64,000 nucleotides of DNA from Nitrospinota bacterium (lineage in GTDB: Bacteria > Nitrospinota_A > UBA7883 > JACRLM01), in contig JACQXA010000003.1 in NCBI GenBank assembly GCA_016208975.1, positions 1-64,000 of the forward strand. Reading direction: 5' to 3'. Positions within the stretch are counted from its first letter, which is position 1. The number at the start of each line of letters is the position of its first letter. Below, piece after piece: positions 34,948 through 44,699 of the stretch. Made by a program: the position numbers and the translations under genes. Below the pieces are notes generated by a model. That model saw only the letters and a list, made by a program, of their open reading frames with translations, searched no databases and was not told the origin of the DNA.

Positions 34948-36069
34948 ATGCCAGATATGGAGCCGGTTTCCGGCGTTTTGGACATTACAGACAAGGGGTT
35001 CGGGTTCCTGCGCTCGATTGACAGGGGCTACGCCATGGACGCTATGGACCCGTACGTGGGGCAAAACCTCGTCCGGAAATTCCGGCTCATGCCGGGCATG
35101 TTCGTGGAAGGGTTCGGCATCCAGAAAAGCCAGAAACAACCCAACGTGGCCGTGGAGCGGATTGATAAAATAGACGGGCTTTCCGTGGAGCAGTCCATGC
35201 GAAGGACCCATTTCAACCGGCTCACCGTGATCGACCCGCAAAAGAAAATAAAACTGGAAACCGGTACAAAACCTTTGACCACCAGGATTATGGACCTGTT
35301 CTCCCCCATCGGCAAAGGCCAGCGGGCCTTGCTGGTGTCGCCTCCCAAGGCGGGCAAGACCACCTTTTTAGAAGACATCGCCAAGGGGATGAAAAAGAAC
35401 CATCCGGAATTAAGGGTGATAATTTTCCTGATAGACGAGCGCCCCGAGGAGGTCACCCAGTTCAACCGCAACGTTGGCGGCGAAGTGGTGGCCACCAGTT
35501 TCGACGCTCCGTTGAGCGAGCAGATAAGGACTTCGGAGCTTGTTTTGGAGCGGGTCCAGCGGCTGGTGGAAGCGGGCGAGCACGTGGCGCTTATTGTGGA
35601 CTCCATCACCCGGCTGGGCCGGGCCTTCAACAAGGCTACGGACAACAGGGGCGGCAAGACCCTCTCCGGCGGCGTGGCGTCCACAGCCCTGGAATTCCCC
35701 CGCAAGTTCTTCGGCTCCGCCAGGAACATCGAAGGGGGCGGCAGTCTCACCATCATCGCCACCTGCCTGGTGGATACCGGAAGCAAAATGGACGAGGTGA
35801 TTTTCCAGGAGTTCAAAGGCACCGGCAACACCGAAGTGGTGCTGGACAGGACCCTGGCCGAGGAACGCATTTTCCCCGCCGTAAACCTGGGGCAAACCGG
35901 CACACGCAAAGAGGAAAAACTGCAGACCGCCGATGACCTGAAAAAGATTTGGATACTGGTGAAGGCCCTGGCGGGGGACAAGAATTTCACCAAGTACCGG
36001 TCGCTCTTGGACAAGATGGAGAAATCCCGCTCCAACTCCGAGTTCCTCTCCACCATCCCAACCATGTAG
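34948..36069 (+). CDS. rho: Transcription termination factor Rho
   Basis: This hexameric RNA helicase terminates transcription at unstructured C-rich RNA. The 373-aa protein contains the OB-fold RNA-binding domain from the very start (SGVLDITDKGFGFLRS, about residues 8-23). Next come Walker A SPPKAGKTTF, the motif IIFLIDERPEEVTQ, the R-loop/Q-loop region and SITRLGRAFN. It is shorter than E. coli Rho (419 aa) because it lacks the N-terminal helical Rho_N module. No upstream in-frame start restores it. cca follows 8 bp after the stop. Confidence 0.97.
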   Translation: MPDMEPVSGVLDITDKGFGFLRSIDRGYAMDAMDPYVGQNLVRKFRLMPGMFVEGFGIQKSQKQPNVAVERIDKIDGLSVEQSMRRTHFNRLTVIDPQKKIKLETGTKPLTTRIMDLFSPIGKGQRALLVSPPKAGKTTFLEDIAKGMKKNHPELRVIIFLIDERPEEVTQFNRNVGGEVVATSFDAPLSEQIRTSELVLERVQRLVEAGEHVALIVDSITRLGRAFNKATDNRGGKTLSGGVASTALEFPRKFFGSARNIEGGGSLTIIATCLVDTGSKMDEVIFQEFKGTGNTEVVLDRTLAEERIFPAVNLGQTGTRKEEKLQTADDLKKIWILVKALAGDKNFTKYRSLLDKMEKSRSNSEFLSTIPTM

Positions 36070-36077
36070 TCGCGGCC

Positions 36078-37550
36078 ATGGGCCTTATCGCCAACGCTCC
36101 CGGGAAACTTTCTAACGCCATCCGGGAGCATGGCGCGGCCGTGGGTGAGTTGATGTCAGCCCTCTCCCGGCGTGGCATCCCCTGCTGGATTGTGGGGGGC
36201 GCCATCAGGGATTCGGCGCTGGGCCTGCCCGTCCATGATGTGGACATCGTAACGCTCACCGATCCAACCCGCGCCGTCAAATCCTTCTGCGCGGATTCGG
36301 CGCTGGGCTTTGTGATACTGGACGAAGGGCGCAAGATAGCCCGCATAATAACCAGCGCCCCGCCAGACATTAAAACCGTGGACGTGGCCATGGCGCAAGG
36401 CGGCGCCCTGGATGCCGATTTAACCCGTCGTGATTTCACCATCAACGCCGTGGCCGCCGAGCCTGTCGGCGGCGGGTTCGAGATTTACGACCCCTTGGGC
36501 GGGCTAAAAGACCTGCAAAACAAAATCCTCCGCCTCGCCTCCCCCGGCTCCATGGCCGAAGACCCTGTGCGGGTACTGCGGGCCCACAGGTTTTTGTTAA
36601 GCCATCAGCTGGAGCCCGAAGCTTCCATGGCCCAGGCCATAAAGGCTTCCATGGCGGAAATGGGCCGCATGCCCGGCGAAAGGCTTTTGAGGGAGCTTGT
36701 GGTGATATTGGGCCATCCCCAATCCCACATGGCGTTCAACCGCATGGCCGGTGACGGAACTTTGTTCAGCCTGTTCCCGGAACTTGCGGCCACCCGTGGA
36801 GTGACCCAGAACCGGTGGCATCATCTGGACGTGCTTGGGCATACGCTGGAGACCCTGCGCTTGATGGACGCTATCCTCTCGGCTCCGCCGGAATGGATGA
36901 ACCCATGGATCAACGCCATGTCCCCCATCCTTTCCGAACCGGTATCGTTCGGCTGGCCCCGCGCAAGCGTATTAAAACTGGCGGCCCTATTGCACGACAT
37001 CGGCAAACCTTCGACCAAAGCCGTGGATGACACCGGCAAGGCGACATTCCACGCCCACGAAAAGGCCAGCGCTGAATTGGCAAAACAGGCGTTAACCCGC
37101 CTGCGGGCCCCAAACGCCGTGACGGACGGTGTGGTGACGCTGATAAAAAACCATCTGCGGCCATTCATAGGGATTGTGGACGGAGGCTTGTCTCCCAAGG
37201 CCGCCTCCCGGTTCATCCGGGACATGGGCTTCTGGCTGATACCGGCGATGTTCCACACCCTGGCCGACTCCCAGGCCACCCGGGGCGTGATGAAAACGGA
37301 AGAGCGGTTCGCGCTGGAGATAAAAGTGGCCGGTGAGATATTCACCATGTGGGAGAAAACCCTCCGCGTAGAAGGCAAACAGGAGCCCCTTCTGGACGGT
37401 ACGGAACTAATGAAACTGTTCCATCTGCCCCAGGGCAAGCTTATCGGTTCCCTGCTCAACGAAGTGGCCGTGGCGCGGCTGGCCGGGGAGATACACACGA
37501 AAGAAGAGGCGATGACGTTTGTCGAGAAGCTTCTTTCCAGCGAGGAATGA
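36078..37550 (+). CDS. cca: CCA-adding tRNA nucleotidyltransferase with HD domain
   Basis: The protein of about 490 aa belongs to the class II poly(A) polymerase/CCA-adding family, which repairs or builds the 3' CCA of tRNA. The nucleotidyltransferase signature is WIVGGAIRDSALG with catalytic acids in HDVDIVT. The template motif is in TRRDFTINAVA and the DPVRVLRAHRF helix follows. An HD phosphohydrolase domain is present (LAALLHDIGKP, then HAHEKASAELA). The frame is open back into rho; the ATG at 36078 is the natural start. AlaTail-only or poly(A) activity cannot be excluded. Confidence 0.93.
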   Translation: MGLIANAPGKLSNAIREHGAAVGELMSALSRRGIPCWIVGGAIRDSALGLPVHDVDIVTLTDPTRAVKSFCADSALGFVILDEGRKIARIITSAPPDIKTVDVAMAQGGALDADLTRRDFTINAVAAEPVGGGFEIYDPLGGLKDLQNKILRLASPGSMAEDPVRVLRAHRFLLSHQLEPEASMAQAIKASMAEMGRMPGERLLRELVVILGHPQSHMAFNRMAGDGTLFSLFPELAATRGVTQNRWHHLDVLGHTLETLRLMDAILSAPPEWMNPWINAMSPILSEPVSFGWPRASVLKLAALLHDIGKPSTKAVDDTGKATFHAHEKASAELAKQALTRLRAPNAVTDGVVTLIKNHLRPFIGIVDGGLSPKAASRFIRDMGFWLIPAMFHTLADSQATRGVMKTEERFALEIKVAGEIFTMWEKTLRVEGKQEPLLDGTELMKLFHLPQGKLIGSLLNEVAVARLAGEIHTKEEAMTFVEKLLSSEE

Positions 37551-37601
37551 ACCTTTCGTCCCAAGCGCGGCTTTCTGCGGCTTTCCCTGGAAACCGATAC
37601 G

Positions 37602-38285
37602 CTATAAATGTTCAGGCGCGCCCGGCTGTTTCAGTTTTCCGGCCTTTCTTGAGTCCAGCCAGCTCCGGGTGAAATGATAAACTCCAGGCGTGATGGATAT
37701 AACTATGATGCCCATGATGACAAGGGTGAAATTTTGCTTCACCACGGGAATGGCGCCGAAATAATAACCCCCGAACACGAACAGGGCCACCCATGAAATC
37801 GCCCCGGTCACGTTGTAGGCGAAGAACCGGGCGTATCTCATCCTGCCTATGCCCGCCACGAAGGGGGCGAAGGTGCGGATGATGGGCATGAACCGGGCGA
37901 TGATGATGGTCTTCCCCCCGTGGCGTTCGAAGAAATCCCTGGTCTTGATAAGGTTCTTCTTGTCTATCAGCCAGGAGTTTTCCTTGTAAAACACCTTCGG
38001 GCCAACGTAATAGCCTATCCAGTAGTTGAGCATATCCCCCAGCACAGCGGCGATAATCAGCAGGCCAGCAACGAGGTAAACGTCGAAATGCCCCAGCGCT
38101 GAAAAAGCCCCCACGGCGAAAAGCAAAGAGTCCCCCGGAAGGAACGGCGTTACCACCAGCCCAGTTTCCATGAAGATGATGGCGAACAGGATCACATAAG
38201 TCCACGCGCCGTAAAGCCCTATGATGTAGCCCAGATACTTGTCCAGGTGCAACATCACGTCCACGAACCACTTGACGTATTCCAT
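37602..38285 (-). CDS. DedA-family membrane protein
   Basis: The 227-aa protein of the DedA/VTT family has about five membrane segments. Signatures are the acidic motif METGLVVTPFLPGDSLLF (about residues 40-57) and the basic motif RFMPIIRTFAPFVAG (about 130-144). These Glu/Asp and Arg residues are essential in E. coli YqjA/DedA, and members are now linked to undecaprenyl phosphate or phospholipid flipping. It is a single gene, convergent with cca and divergent from argS. Confidence 0.93.
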   Translation of the reverse strand: MEYVKWFVDVMLHLDKYLGYIIGLYGAWTYVILFAIIFMETGLVVTPFLPGDSLLFAVGAFSALGHFDVYLVAGLLIIAAVLGDMLNYWIGYYVGPKVFYKENSWLIDKKNLIKTRDFFERHGGKTIIIARFMPIIRTFAPFVAGIGRMRYARFFAYNVTGAISWVALFVFGGYYFGAIPVVKQNFTLVIMGIIVISITPGVYHFTRSWLDSRKAGKLKQPGAPEHL

Positions 38286-38407
38286 CCAAACTCCAAAATT
38301 GCGCCATGCGGATTATAAATGGCGCGGGGGTAAGTGGGCAATTATAAGAGAACGGCCATTACATTGGAACAGAATACGCGGAACCGCCGGGGACAGCGAT
38401 TGTTTGT

Positions 38408-38602
38408 CATGGCGAACCTGCCGAACCATGGTTCTTGAACGCTTCCCCGTGGTCGCCCGACCACGGATTAACTGCTTCCCCGTGGTCGCCAGTTAACTGC
38501 TTCCCCGTGGTCGCCCGACCACGGATTCCTGTGCTGGCAACCCGATACTTACCCTGGGCGATTTGCAAATCGCCCCTACTGGATATCGCCCGGCCACGGA
38601 TT
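38408..38602 (+). repeat. Repeat cluster G + A + F upstream of argS
   Basis: A short palindromic relic (CATGGCGAACCTGCCGAACCATGG type, module G) is followed by three A units (38438-38530). Module F (38531-38602) has GTGCTGGCAACCCG, the perfect hairpin GGGCGATTTGCAAATCGCCC and TACTGGATATCGCCCGGCCA. Module F occurs again near 53650. The remaining divergent dedA-argS gap (38286-38719) is unique. Confidence 0.85.
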
Positions 38603-38719
38603 CATATTCCTTGAATGGGCTCGCCCCTACGAAAATACCCATTCCATGATATGGTAGCTGTTTGACATCTATCGCCGAAGGTTTTAGCCTATTTAATTTC
38701 CGCAATTATCGCAGGGAAG

Positions 38720-40375
38720 ATGAAAGAAGCTGTAAAACGTGTTGTTGAACGGGCTTTCGCCCGGATCGCCCCGGTGGAGGGGTGGGACGCCACCGCTCCG
38801 GCGTCGCTCGAAATATCCGTGCCCAAAGATGAAAAATTCGGCGATTTCTCTTGCAACATCGCCATGATACTGGCATCCCGGTTAAAGTCCAACCCCAGGG
38901 CCATCGCCACGAAGATCGCCGAGGGGATAACCGCCGAGGGGGAGTTCGCCGAGGTTACCGTAGCCGGGCCGGGATTTATAAACCTGCGGCTCAAGCCGGA
39001 GAAATGGGCCGGATCGCTGGGCTCCATCCTCAACGAGGGGGAAGCTTTCGGCAAATCCGCCTTCGGCGGGGGCCAGAGGGTTATCGTGGAATATGTCTCC
39101 GCCAACCCCACGGGGCCTTTGCACATAGGCCATGGCCGGGGCGCGGCCTTTGGCGATTCCCTGTCGCGCATCCTTTCATGGGCCGGTTTCGACACCCACA
39201 GGGAATATTACATAAACGACGTGGGTTTACAGATGGACAACCTGGGGCGCTCCACCCTGGCCCGCGCCCGGGAGCTATTGGGCCAGCCTTTCGACGAGCC
39301 TGCCTACAAGGGCGAATACATGAAAGACGTCGCCCGGGACTTTTTGAAAGCCGAGGGCGAGGCCGTCCTTAGCCTGCCTCCCGAAGAGGCGCTGGCCAAG
39401 GCCCGCAAATTCTCCGCCGACGCCATACTTGAAGGGATAAAAAAAGACCTGGCCGATTTCCGCGTGGGGTTCGACCAGTGGTTCTCCGAAAATTCGCTCC
39501 ACGAAGACGGCGAGGTGAACGCCCTCATCGAGCAGTTCCTGCGGGACGGCCATATTTATGAGCATGAAGGCGCCCTGTGGCTTAAGACCGACACCGTGGG
39601 GGACGATAAAGACCGCGTGGTGAAAAGGGCCAACGGCCCCACCACCTACCTGGCGGCGGACATCGCCTATCACAAGAACAAGGTGGACCGCGGATATAAG
39701 ACCATGGTGGACATCTGGGGGGCGGACCATCACGGCTACGTCCCCCGCCTGAAAGCCGTGGTGAGCGCGCTTGGCGCCAATCCCGACAACCTCGTGGTGC
39801 GGCTGGTGCAAATCGTAAACCTCAAACGCGGGGGTGAGCTTATCGCCATGTCCACCCGGAGCGGCGTGTTCACCACCCTGAGGGAGATAATGGACGAAGT
39901 GGGGGCGGACGCCACCCGCTACTTCTTCCTCATGCGCTCCATTGAAAGCCAGATGGAATTCGACGTGGACCTGGCGAAAAAGCAGAGCGACGAAAACCCG
40001 GTGTACTACATCCAGTACGCCCACGCCCGGTGCGTTAACATATTCGTCACCGCCCGTGAGCGGGGCGTGCCGCTGGTTCCTTTCGCCCAAATCGGCGTTA
40101 ACAACCTTTTGGGTGAAGACGAGTTGCGGCTTGTAAAGAAGCTTCTCATGTTCCCGGACGTGGTGGCCGATTGCGCCCGGGATTTCCAGACCCACCCCAT
40201 CCCGCAATACCTGCTGGAAGTGGCCGGGCTTTTCCATTATTTTTACAAGCATAACCGGGTTGTCACGGAAGACCTGGAATTGAGCAAGGCAAGGCTTGCG
40301 CTGGTGGAAGCGGCCAGGATAGTGTTCAGGAACGGGCTTTGGCTATTGGGCGTAAACGCGCCGGAACGGATGTAA
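38720..40375 (+). CDS. argS: Arginyl-tRNA synthetase
   Basis: The 551-aa class I synthetase charges tRNA-Arg. The N-terminal Add-1 domain (about residues 1-110) is followed by the HIGH motif in ANPTGPLHIGHGRGAA. KMSKS is replaced by the degenerate IAMSTRSG usual for this enzyme. The C-terminal DALR anticodon-binding domain ends at ERM. AGGGAAG precedes the ATG. Downstream genes follow at 10 and 9 bp, suggesting an argS-SPOR-DUF4149 operon. Confidence 0.98.
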   Translation: MKEAVKRVVERAFARIAPVEGWDATAPASLEISVPKDEKFGDFSCNIAMILASRLKSNPRAIATKIAEGITAEGEFAEVTVAGPGFINLRLKPEKWAGSLGSILNEGEAFGKSAFGGGQRVIVEYVSANPTGPLHIGHGRGAAFGDSLSRILSWAGFDTHREYYINDVGLQMDNLGRSTLARARELLGQPFDEPAYKGEYMKDVARDFLKAEGEAVLSLPPEEALAKARKFSADAILEGIKKDLADFRVGFDQWFSENSLHEDGEVNALIEQFLRDGHIYEHEGALWLKTDTVGDDKDRVVKRANGPTTYLAADIAYHKNKVDRGYKTMVDIWGADHHGYVPRLKAVVSALGANPDNLVVRLVQIVNLKRGGELIAMSTRSGVFTTLREIMDEVGADATRYFFLMRSIESQMEFDVDLAKKQSDENPVYYIQYAHARCVNIFVTARERGVPLVPFAQIGVNNLLGEDELRLVKKLLMFPDVVADCARDFQTHPIPQYLLEVAGLFHYFYKHNRVVTEDLELSKARLALVEAARIVFRNGLWLLGVNAPERM

Positions 40376-40385
40376 AGAAAAGGTT

Positions 40386-41216
40386 ATGGGTAACAAATCT
40401 CAAGGGAAACAGGGGAAAAAAGGGGTAATGCTCAGCGGCAAGCAGTTGGCCATACTCTTGTCTAGCCTGGCCGCCATAGCGGGCTTGACGTTCGCCATAG
40501 GGTTTGTAACCGGCACAGTCAAGGATAGCAACCAGGAAACCGCTACGGGTGAAGACACCGGCGGCGAGGACTCCCCGGCCATAGCGGGCGTCACCCCCAA
40601 ACGGCTGGACGCGGAAGCCATCATCAAAGAGCGGCAGATTGAAAAAGAGGCCGTGGCTCCGGAGCAGTTCACGTTCCTGAAAACCTTGTCCAAGGATCAA
40701 CCCAAACCGGGGGATTTCGCCCCCCGCTCACCGGAACCCGCCGCCAAACCCGTAGAGGCCGAGCCCGTGAAACCGGCGGTAGAATCAAAAACCGGATCCG
40801 CGAAAAGCGCCCCGGCGGTGCAGGCCAAACCCGTAGCGCCTATGGAAGAGAAGAAACAGGAAAAACCCAAAGCGGAAGTTAAACCCGTAGCGGAAAAGGC
40901 CGCGCAAAAATCCGCCGTGGCGCCTCAAAAACCGGAGAATGAAAAACCGGCGCCTGACGCTGTCCAGCCCGGCAAGCCCGGCGTGAAAGCATGGACGGTC
41001 CAGGTAGGCGCTTTCGCCACCAAACCGGAGGCGGAAAAACTGGCCGCCCGGCTGAAGGCAAAACAGCACATGACGAACATCCAGCCTTTCAGCAAGAACG
41101 GGGCCACCTGGTACCGGGTTCGCGTAGGGTCTTACAAAACCGAGTCCGCCGCGCGCCGCGCCGCCGAACAAATGAAGAACGATGAAAAGGTCTCAGCGTT
41201 CATCACCGCGTATTAA
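40386..41216 (+). CDS. SPOR-domain membrane protein
   Basis: The 276-aa protein has a short basic cytoplasmic tail, one transmembrane helix (about residues 20-41) and a long Lys/Pro/Ala/Glu-rich periplasmic linker (about 50-195). The C-terminal SPOR domain (about 200-276) begins WTVQVGAFATKPEAEKLA and ends YRVRVGSYKTESAARRAAEQ. SPOR domains bind denuded glycan strands and localize to the division septum (FtsN, DamX). The argS-SPOR pairing is common in proteobacteria. Confidence 0.92.
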   Translation: MGNKSQGKQGKKGVMLSGKQLAILLSSLAAIAGLTFAIGFVTGTVKDSNQETATGEDTGGEDSPAIAGVTPKRLDAEAIIKERQIEKEAVAPEQFTFLKTLSKDQPKPGDFAPRSPEPAAKPVEAEPVKPAVESKTGSAKSAPAVQAKPVAPMEEKKQEKPKAEVKPVAEKAAQKSAVAPQKPENEKPAPDAVQPGKPGVKAWTVQVGAFATKPEAEKLAARLKAKQHMTNIQPFSKNGATWYRVRVGSYKTESAARRAAEQMKNDEKVSAFITAY

Positions 41217-41225
41217 AGAGAAAAG

Positions 41226-41714
41226 ATGATGACTATCGTCAAATACTTCCACCTTCTCTCCATGGCCATCTGGACAGGCTCCATGATCTTCTTTTCGTTC
41301 ATCGGCGCCCCAGCCGTGTTCAAGGCGCTGGACCGGCAAACCGCCGGTGACGTGGTGGGGGAGATCTTCCCGAAATATTTCGCCATGGGCATCATCTGTT
41401 GCCTTATCGCCATCGTTACTCTGGCCATGATGGGGAAGATGACCGGATACACCTCCGAAGTCCGGATCGGGCTGGGCATCCTGCTGGTCATGGCCTGTCT
41501 CGCCTCCTATTCTGGGCTGGTAAACGGCCCGCAGGCGCGGGAGGTGAAGCGGTTGACCAGGATAGAGCAGGACACGGTAAAAAAAGAAGAGCTTCGAAAA
41601 CAGTTCGGCAAACTGCACGGGATATCGGTGATGGTGAACCTTACCACCATAGCCATGGCGCTGGGGGTGTTGTGGCTCCTGCCCCGTTACATCAGCCAGA
41701 CGCCGCCACAGTAA
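41226..41714 (+). CDS. DUF4149-type four-helix membrane protein
   Basis: The 162-aa protein has four hydrophobic helices (about residues 10-30, 50-70, 78-98 and 130-153) and the family-like start YFHLLSMAIWTGSMIFFSF. It resembles DUF4149/TMEM205-like proteins, whose function is unknown. It is the last gene of the argS operon. An ATG doublet at 41226/41229 makes the exact start uncertain by one residue. Confidence 0.8.
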   Translation: MMTIVKYFHLLSMAIWTGSMIFFSFIGAPAVFKALDRQTAGDVVGEIFPKYFAMGIICCLIAIVTLAMMGKMTGYTSEVRIGLGILLVMACLASYSGLVNGPQAREVKRLTRIEQDTVKKEELRKQFGKLHGISVMVNLTTIAMALGVLWLLPRYISQTPPQ

Positions 41715-41724
41715 GATTTTTAGA

Positions 41725-42185
41725 CGCCCCCCCTTGGTCGCCCGACCTCGGATTCCTGTGCGGAGTGGAGAAGACCGGGGTCAGGCGACCCCGGTGAAGC
41801 ATAAGCAGACCGGGGCGACCCCGGTGAAGCGCAACATTTTATTGCGGCTCGTTCCATATCACCCTTCGATAAACTCGCGGTGCGCCATTTGTCATCCCGG
41901 CCAAGCGATAGCGCGAGCCGGGATCAGGGCCTCAATGGGGAATGGACGAAGCCCCGATGCCGGGTCAAGCCCGGCATGACAATGTTCCCACTATTGGGGA
42001 TATTCTTATGCTTCCCCGAGGTCGCCATTTAACTGCTTCCCCGAGGTCGCCCGACCTCGGATTCCTGTGCGGAGTGGAGAAGACCGTGGTCAGGCGACCC
42101 CGGTGAAGCATAGAAGGCGACCTATTTCCCATGCTTCCCCGTGGCCGCCCTTTAACCGCTTCCCCGTGGTCGCCCGACCTCGGAT
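41725..42185 (+). repeat. Large repeat block: A-linker-A'-A'-C, then A, A-linker-A', A, A
   Basis: The first composite spans 41725-41801, a second A' unit lies at 41808-41830 and module C at 41831-41987 (ends CATGACAATGTTC). A second array from about 42009 contains an A-linker-A' unit at 42035-42109 with mixed CGAGGTC and CGTGGTC arms, then two more A cores to 42185. The remaining bases to the chemoreceptor (42186-42439) are unique. Confidence 0.9.
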
Positions 42186-42439
42186 TCCTGTTCCGCATAT
42201 GTTTTGCAATCCGCCCGTGTAACTCGCGCCTTCCTTGTGTCCCGCTCCCAAAAGTCGCCCCGTCCTCTGGAGCAAGTATAATTTGCGCTTAACAGGCGCC
42301 AATAACAACAAAGGTTTTGACAAGCAAATCCTACAAGGAGCAAAATCAACCTAACACGCCGGCTACGTTTCGTAGCATTCCCGGCGCTCCCGCAGGACGG
42401 CCGGTCCTATATACGTTTGCGTCGCTCATGGGGGATGAA

Positions 42440-44107
42440 ATGTTCCGCTGGTTTGCGCGTCTCGGATTGGGACAAAAACTGATGATCTCCCTGGCGGGGA
42501 TCATGGGATTGTTCTATACCTTTAACATCCTGTTTTCCCTGCAAAGGGCCGAAGAGCAAGCCATCGAACAGATGGACGCCTTCGCCGGCGGCATCGCCGA
42601 GACGGTCCTAAGCTCCCTTAACACCATGATGGTCCAGGGGACCATCGGCGAACGCGAATCCTTTTTCAAGCTTATGAAAAGCACCACCAGCGGCCTTGAA
42701 GACATCCGGGTTTTCCGGAGCAAATCCCTGGCGGAACAGTATGGCGGGGGGACAGCCGAAGAGCATCCCAGGGATGGGATGGAAAAGCGGATCCTGGAAA
42801 CCGGCGTCAAGGAATACACGGTGGAGAAAAAAGACGGCCGCAGGGTTTTCCGGGCGGTTGTGCCGTTCATAATGTCTGAAAACCGCGGCGGCTCCATCAA
42901 TTGCATGGACTGCCACGAGGGCAAGGCCGGTTCGGTGAACGGCGGCGTGAGCATGACCATATCCATGGAAGCCATAGACCACCGCCGCAACGTGGACGCG
43001 GCGTGGATGATAGGATCGCTGGTAGTGGAGCTTGGCGCGATAATGGGAATGGTGGCTTTCCTGGCCAGCAGGAATATCACGCGCCCACTCCGGTTAACGA
43101 TGGGAAGGCTTATCGAAAGCGCCGAATCGGTGGACTCCGCCGCGTCCAACGTGGCCGAGGCCAGCCAGTACATAGCCGATTCCGCCACGAAACAGGCGGC
43201 GGCGCTGGAGCAGACTACCGCGAGCGTCCAGACAATTTCAGAGATGACCGCCCATAACGCCACCGACGCGGACAACGTGAACACCCACGTTATCAGCATG
43301 AAAACAGAATCCGAAAGCGGCTCCACGCTGATGAAGGAGCTGTTGGATACCATGGGCCGGATAAAGAACCTGTCCGGCGGCTCCCGCGACCTTGCGGAGA
43401 ACGGCAAGCGGGACGTGGGCGAAATGACGGAGGCCATGAAGTCCCTGCTCGTCTCCACCGAAAGGATAAGCAAGATCATAAAGGCCATAGACGAAATCGC
43501 GTTCCAGACAAACCTGCTGGCGTTAAACGCCGCCGTGGAGGCGGCAAGGGCTGGAAGGGCCGGCAAAGGGTTCGCCGTGGTGGCCGAGGAGGTGAGGAAC
43601 CTGGCGGGCCGTAGCGCGGAGGCGGCCAAGGAGACATCCACTATCATTGACGAAGTGGTGGACCGGATCGGCAAAGGCAACAGCGTGGCCGTTAAAGCTG
43701 GCGCCACGCTGGGAAACATAATAGCCAGCGTCCAGAACGTGGCCAAAGCCGTGGAGGATGGCAACCTGACCGCCCAGAAAGCCGGAATGGCGCTGGATGG
43801 CATCAATAAAAACGTCAGCGAGGTGGCCACCCTTGTGGAGAACATCACCAACGCCTCGCAAGACCAGGCGGCCAACGTCAAACAGGTGAACCTGGCCATA
43901 AGGCACATGGACGACGTCACCCAGCAAAACGCCGCCACCGCCGAGGAAACCGCCGCTTCCGCGCAACAACTCAAGGAGCAGGCCAAAATTTTCGAAACCA
44001 TTGTGCGGGAGCTTGTGGATGTGGTGGAAGGATCAAAGGCGAAACCGGCCCCGCCGGGCGGCTCGCGCAAAACCGGGGACAACAACTGGCTGGAGGAGAA
44101 CGTTTAA
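42440..44107 (+). CDS. Methyl-accepting chemotaxis protein with periplasmic c-type heme motif
   Basis: The chemoreceptor of about 555 aa has TM1 (about residues 13-33) and a periplasmic sensor of about 150 residues resembling Tll0287/DUF3365-type domains. The sensor carries a CMDCH (CxxCH) heme-attachment motif (C155, C158, H159) just before TM2 (about 187-209). A short HAMP and the methyl-accepting coiled coil follow, with the conserved tip DEIAFQTNLLALNAAVEAAR. The sensor may detect redox state, O2 or NO. Starts at 42317 (TTG) and 42428 are in frame; GGGGGA at 42430-42435 supports 42440. No C-terminal CheR-binding pentapeptide is seen. It faces the cheD-cheA genes. Confidence 0.93.
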   Translation: MFRWFARLGLGQKLMISLAGIMGLFYTFNILFSLQRAEEQAIEQMDAFAGGIAETVLSSLNTMMVQGTIGERESFFKLMKSTTSGLEDIRVFRSKSLAEQYGGGTAEEHPRDGMEKRILETGVKEYTVEKKDGRRVFRAVVPFIMSENRGGSINCMDCHEGKAGSVNGGVSMTISMEAIDHRRNVDAAWMIGSLVVELGAIMGMVAFLASRNITRPLRLTMGRLIESAESVDSAASNVAEASQYIADSATKQAAALEQTTASVQTISEMTAHNATDADNVNTHVISMKTESESGSTLMKELLDTMGRIKNLSGGSRDLAENGKRDVGEMTEAMKSLLVSTERISKIIKAIDEIAFQTNLLALNAAVEAARAGRAGKGFAVVAEEVRNLAGRSAEAAKETSTIIDEVVDRIGKGNSVAVKAGATLGNIIASVQNVAKAVEDGNLTAQKAGMALDGINKNVSEVATLVENITNASQDQAANVKQVNLAIRHMDDVTQQNAATAEETAASAQQLKEQAKIFETIVRELVDVVEGSKAKPAPPGGSRKTGDNNWLEENV

Positions 44108-44194
44108 TCGTTACCCAAGGCCCGCATTATTGTCACCCCGGGCCTGCCGAGGGGTGAACCGGGCGCAGGCCCGGAAACGCCCGTCCGCATAACG

Positions 44195-44695
44195 CTTCCC
44201 CGTGGCCGCCAGTTAATTGCTTCCCCGTGACCGCCTATTTAAACGCTTCCCCGTGGTCGCCCGACCACGGATTCCTGTCGCTACTGTCGTTGTTTAAAGA
44301 AGACCGGGGTCAGGCGACCCCGGTGAAGCGCATATAAGGCGACCTCATTGAAGCGCAACATTTTATTGCGGCTCGTTCCATGTCACCCTTCGATAAACTC
44401 GCTGTGCGCCATTTGTCATCCCGGCCAAGCGACAGCGCGAGCCGGGATCAGGGCCTCAACGGGGAATGGACGAAGCCCCGATGCCGGGTCAAGCCCGGCA
44501 TGACAATGTTCCCACTATTGGGGATATTCTTATGCTTCCCCGTGGTCGCCCGACCACGGATTCCTGATATTTATGTGGGAGCGGATGAAGTAGGACCCGG
44601 GGTCAGGCGACCCCGGTGAAGCATAGAAGGCGACCTATTTCCCATGCTTCCCCGTGGCCGCCCTTTAACCGCTTCCCCGTGGTCGCCGACCACGG
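44195..44695 (+). repeat. Repeat block between chemoreceptor and cheD fusion
   Basis: A cores at about 44196 and 44219 precede an A-linker-A' unit (44247-44330, unrelated linker). Module C is at 44355-44511 and another A-linker-A' at 44532-44622. Two A cores end with the palindrome at 44671-44695. The last palindrome ends 4 bp before the stop codon of the cheD-receiver fusion. Bases 44108-44194 contain a CCGGGCCTG/CAGGCCCGG inverted pair. Confidence 0.9.
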
Positions 44696-44699
44696 ATCC

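Noticed and set aside
42514-44085. 523-aa open frame antisense to the chemoreceptor
   Set aside because: Ser/Ala-rich shadow of a gene with a clear family match on the + strand.
44108-44194. CCGGGCCTG/CAGGCCCGG inverted pair after the chemoreceptor as terminator
   Set aside because: No T run follows and the sequence resembles other repeat relics, so a terminator call is not supported.
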